From positions 1-22,021 of IMG/VR virus record IMGVR_UViG_3300032240_000559: a stretch of DNA of 22,021 nucleotides; one strand, given 5' to 3'. The position numbers were made by a program, and so were the translations under genes. Origin of the DNA: a virus. Positions 19,527 to 22,021 of this stretch are shown one piece after another (the first letter of the stretch is position 1; each line of letters starts with the position of its first letter). The notes under the pieces were generated by a model that was not told the origin of the DNA, ran no database searches, and worked only from the letters and a program-made list of their open reading frames with translations.

Positions 19527-19888
19527 CAGATAACATCGAAGACGCAGAAGTTATTAATGCAATGGAAGAAACAATTAATTTGGGAGAACTTAACCCAGAA
19601 GATTTAGGTATTAAAGGTCCCGATGGAGTTACCGCATTTCTTATTATTAAAAAAGAAACAGGAGATTGGTACGCAACCGCTGAGTTGGGTATGAAGCCAA
19701 ACATCCAGCGCCCAGCTTCTATGGAAGACATCAAGCACGGGTGTCAGGACATCGTAGAGAGTATGCTTCAGACAAATATCGCCTTTACAGTCACAAATAT
19801 GCTAAAAGGCTACCTTGCTACCCCAGAAGCTGAAAAAGACGTATCGAGTTCAATACGAGAAGCGCTAGCCCAACGCGATATACTGTAA
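19523..19888 (+). CDS. Acidic hypothetical protein (121 aa)
   Basis: ATG 19523 overlaps the previous stop (ATGA), with AAGGGA nearby. The 121-residue protein begins acidic (MTDNIEDAEVINAMEETINL), has a central beta-rich part (GVTAFLIIKKETGDWYATAE) and a helical C-terminus (SSSIREALAQRDIL). The acidic, compact layout suits a partner or inhibitor protein, which is only impression. No family is recognised. Confidence 0.65.
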   Translation: MTDNIEDAEVINAMEETINLGELNPEDLGIKGPDGVTAFLIIKKETGDWYATAELGMKPNIQRPASMEDIKHGCQDIVESMLQTNIAFTVTNMLKGYLATPEAEKDVSSSIREALAQRDIL

Positions 19889-19917
19889 CTACATATTAAG
19901 GGATAAGGTGGCTGACC

Positions 19918-20145
19918 ATGGCGTTCATCGAAATGAGTTGCAATTGTTCCGCTAGTTTTCAAGCGGATGTCAGCGATGCTGGTAATGAGTCAATGGTGAT
20001 TATGTGGGCGCAACAATTTGTTAGCGCACACGGAACATGTGGCTTTATGAACCTTGTTAAGACAGATAAACCAGAAACTCATAGAGTTATTGACTGGGAT
20101 ACCGACGTTAAGTATAAAGAAAGTGGCATAAACGAGATAGAATAA
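19918..20145 (+). CDS. Small Cys-containing hypothetical protein (75 aa)
   Basis: AAGGTGG (19905-19911) precedes ATG 19918. The 75-residue protein carries CNC (8-10) and a further Cys-Gly-Phe (HGTCGF near 39-44), so a small metal or disulphide site is possible. The pattern resembles short phage proteins of unknown role. The 29-nt gap before it separates it from the previous operon. It ends 4 nt before the nucleotidyltransferase-like gene. Confidence 0.55.
   Translation: MAFIEMSCNCSASFQADVSDAGNESMVIMWAQQFVSAHGTCGFMNLVKTDKPETHRVIDWDTDVKYKESGINEIE
20138..20143 (+). promoter_or_regulatory. -10 element of a possible leaderless promoter at 20150
   Basis: TAGAAT (20138-20143) ends 7 nt before the A of ATG 20150; the gap AACCTC contains no SD. 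The box overlaps the end of the previous gene and no good -35 is visible, so this is the weakest of the four similar sites. Confidence 0.4.
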
Positions 20146-20149
20146 CCTC

Positions 20150-21082
20150 ATGGATTTCTATGATTCGCTGGTTAAGAAAGCAAAACCCGTATCAGTAGAG
20201 CCATCTGAGACTTCCTACTTCTCAACCCCAGGTGCGGGGTTAGACCCCCGTCTATTTAGAGATGGAAAGCTAATTGCTTCTACCCGCGCTTCTATCCTTC
20301 GGGTACTAATTAATCACCTAAAGAATCACTATTACAGCCCTGAGGGCTACATCCATGTTTGGCTTGCTGGCTCTGGAGTTAGCTATCAATGGTCCGCAGC
20401 TCGTAAACCAGCTGACCTAGACTGTTTGATTGGCATTAATTACTTAGGATTTAGACAATCTAATCCAGAATACAAGGCTTTAAGTGATAAACAGATAGCT
20501 CAGATGTTCAACGAGGATTTTGCCACAGCTTTGAACCCCATGACTAATGATTTTTTAAATACTTATGAACTAACGTTTTATGCAAATGTTCAATCAGATA
20601 TTCGCTCCATCAAACCCTATGCAGCCTACTCATTAACAAATGATGACTGGACTGTGCAACCAGAGATTAAAAATGTTCCTATCAATAAGGCTTGGGATAG
20701 AAAAGTAGCGCAAGATACTTCCATGGCTACTGAAATTTTAAGTAGATACTCTAAAGCACTTAATGAGATAGGAGCGGCACCTACAGACAGCGCTCGCCGC
20801 AATGCTGAAGCCACACTTAAACTGGCGGTAGAGCAGGGCGCTGCACTTTTTGAAGATATGCACCACGGTAGAAAGTATGCCTTTAGTCCTAGCGGACAAG
20901 GGTATGCGGATGTACATAACTATCGTTGGCAAGCGGGTAAATCAAGTGGTACTGTACAGGCGCTAAAGCAGTTAAAAGAGATTGCTACAGAATCAAAGAA
21001 AGACTTTGAATCTAATACTTATGGCATGGAACTACCAACTAGCGATACACTGATAAGAAGAGCACTTATTAACAAGCGTTAA
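20150..21082 (+). CDS. Nucleotidyltransferase-fold protein
   Basis: The 310-residue protein has the minimal signature of DNA polymerase beta-like nucleotidyltransferases: GSGVS (74-78) followed by PADLDCLI with D89 and D91, and a later acidic residue in a beta strand (YELTFYANV, E140) as the possible third metal ligand. The C-terminal half is helical (EILSRYSKALNEIGAAPTDS and following) with a basic end. Such enzymes add nucleotides to proteins, RNA or small molecules; phage versions are common but poorly understood. No SD precedes the start, and a TAnnnT box lies 6 nt away. The specific substrate is unknown. Confidence 0.65.
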   Translation: MDFYDSLVKKAKPVSVEPSETSYFSTPGAGLDPRLFRDGKLIASTRASILRVLINHLKNHYYSPEGYIHVWLAGSGVSYQWSAARKPADLDCLIGINYLGFRQSNPEYKALSDKQIAQMFNEDFATALNPMTNDFLNTYELTFYANVQSDIRSIKPYAAYSLTNDDWTVQPEIKNVPINKAWDRKVAQDTSMATEILSRYSKALNEIGAAPTDSARRNAEATLKLAVEQGAALFEDMHHGRKYAFSPSGQGYADVHNYRWQAGKSSGTVQALKQLKEIATESKKDFESNTYGMELPTSDTLIRRALINKR

Positions 21083-21102
21083 TATATTTAGGAGCACAAC
21101 AC

Positions 21103-21570
21103 GTGGCTATTTTGCTATTTATGGATGATGTATTACGTATGGATAATAACCATCCAATACCTAATGGCATTTCCCTGTACAGAACATTAAAAGAAAAGAA
21201 CCGCGTTCTTATCCTTTGCAAAGATAAAGATAAAGCAGACCATTGGTTGCGCCAACAGCGTATTAACAACTATGATGACCTGGTTGATATTGCTGATGTA
21301 CCTGCACCAGGAGACAACCCAAAGCTACGTCACGTAGAGTGGGTAAATTCTTTAGGTCCTGTAGATTTTGTGGTAACTTCAGACCCTGAACTAACAGTTA
21401 AACTATTAGAAAAGGGATTTACTACATTAGTTTTTCTAAACCCTACTTATATAAGAGAAGAGTTTAGACCAGACTCCCGCCAAGGGGTTCGTTCATGGAC
21501 TGATATAGTTACAGAAATAGAAAAACAACAGGATAACTTTAGAGAGGACCCTAGGCATGAACGTATCTGA
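21103..21570 (+). CDS. Hypothetical protein, weakly HAD-like (155 aa)
   Basis: AGGAG (21090-21094) precedes GTG 21103. The start MAILLFMDDVLRMDNN places a hydrophobic strand before Asp-Asp, like the first motif of HAD phosphatases, but the typical DxDGT is not complete, so catalysis is doubtful. Further strands (VLILCKDKDKAD; PVDFVVTSDPEL; TTLVFLNPTYI) fit a Rossmann-like alpha/beta fold with a ready Ser/Thr at motif II. It may be an inactive or divergent HAD or a nucleotide-binding protein. It overlaps the next gene by 14 nt. Confidence 0.5.
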   Translation: MAILLFMDDVLRMDNNHPIPNGISLYRTLKEKNRVLILCKDKDKADHWLRQQRINNYDDLVDIADVPAPGDNPKLRHVEWVNSLGPVDFVVTSDPELTVKLLEKGFTTLVFLNPTYIREEFRPDSRQGVRSWTDIVTEIEKQQDNFREDPRHERI

Positions 21571-22021
21571 CGACCACAAGCACCCTAATGTATTTGAGGA
21601 TAATCAGCAGTCAATGAATACTTTGGCTTTTAAGCATTTACCTGATGCTATTGAGACCCTGCATCAAGTAGCGCAGTGGAATAAGGTTTATTGGACACTT
21701 CAATACCCAGAGGTCTACACAGATTTTGATTTTGATGCTTTTTATGAATCTGCATCTAAAGTTAAAATGGGTCTACCAGCGTGCTTTATTGCAGAGTTAA
21801 ATGGGGAACTAGCTGGCACTATTTCCATAGTTCATGAAAAAGTACCCATGTTTGCTGAATTTAACCCATGGATTGCAAACCTATATGTTCGTGAAGATTT
21901 TAGAAGTCAAGGCATTGGGGACTTCATGATGCAAATGGCTTTTGCTAGAGCAGAAGACTTAGGCTATAAAAAAGTATATTGTTGGGGTCAGGCTTCTATG
22001 GAGAAGTACTTTACTGACCAA
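21557..22021 (+). CDS. GNAT-family acetyltransferase (3' partial)
   Basis: From ATG 21557 the frame stays open to the window end, giving 155 residues without a stop. The GNAT core is visible: LNGELAGTISIVHE (beta 2-3), then NPWIANLYVREDFRSQGIGD, where R-x2-G-I-G is the acetyl-CoA pyrophosphate loop, and a helix MMQMAFARAEDLGYKKVYCW. The C-terminal part (beta 6-7) is missing because the window ends. Phage GNAT proteins may modify host or phage proteins; the substrate is unknown. Confidence 0.8.
   Translation, partial: MNVSDDHKHPNVFEDNQQSMNTLAFKHLPDAIETLHQVAQWNKVYWTLQYPEVYTDFDFDAFYESASKVKMGLPACFIAELNGELAGTISIVHEKVPMFAEFNPWIANLYVREDFRSQGIGDFMMQMAFARAEDLGYKKVYCWGQASMEKYFTDQ

Overview
This window looks like part of the genome of a tailed double-stranded DNA phage of an actinobacterium. 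Every supported gene lies on the + strand. Genes are packed head to tail with many ATGA or TAATG overlaps, and the replication proteins are viral in type: a DnaB-like helicase, a CHC2/TOPRIM primase, a family A DNA polymerase without a 5' nuclease domain, and a phage-type RecA. A WhiB-family protein, a family confined to Actinobacteria and their phages, points to the host group. Composition by eye is moderately A+T-rich, unlike phages of high-GC hosts, so a low-GC (for example freshwater) actinobacterium is a reasonable inference, but not proven. No integrase, terminase, capsid or tail gene is recognisable here.

Layout. 1-4562: replication genes (end of an unknown gene, helicase, primase, a tiny zinc-ribbon protein, a dNMP kinase, an SNF2-type helicase). 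4563-4788: three tRNAs (Asn, Gly, Gln) in tandem directly after the helicase stop. 4810-6719: small regulators (ribbon-helix-helix, MerR-like), a small basic protein, and a probable ssDNA-binding protein ending at a strong hairpin terminator. 6780-13118: DNA polymerase, RecA, a PD-(D/E)XK resolvase-like nuclease, WhiB, a Cas4-like nuclease and a RuvC-like resolvase, which together form a replication/recombination module. 13119-16503: small zinc-ribbon proteins, a SpoVS homologue, a basic low-complexity protein, Hsp20, an unknown 86-residue protein and a metallophosphoesterase; this stretch is rich in terminators and RNA-hairpin leaders. 16528-19888: a run of mostly unrecognised small genes. 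19918-22021: a small Cys protein, a nucleotidyltransferase-like protein, an unknown 155-residue protein and a GNAT acetyltransferase cut by the window end.

The most notable signals are not genes. (1) Four starts (4810, 16528, 18966, 20150) lack a Shine-Dalgarno (SD) sequence and have a TAnnnT hexamer exactly 6 nt before the ATG, the layout of leaderless actinobacterial promoters. (2) Several free-standing leaders put their SD inside a perfect inverted repeat; in 13.68-15.22 kb four consecutive genes do so. (3) Three perfect tetraloop hairpins are centred exactly 25 nt apart in the gap after hsp20, followed by a terminator. (4) The polymerase has Leu at the position equivalent to E. coli Pol I Phe762, a variant discussed in the virioplankton literature. 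I found no single, clearly new multi-gene system; the leader and hairpin architecture around spoVS and hsp20 is the best candidate for something undescribed.
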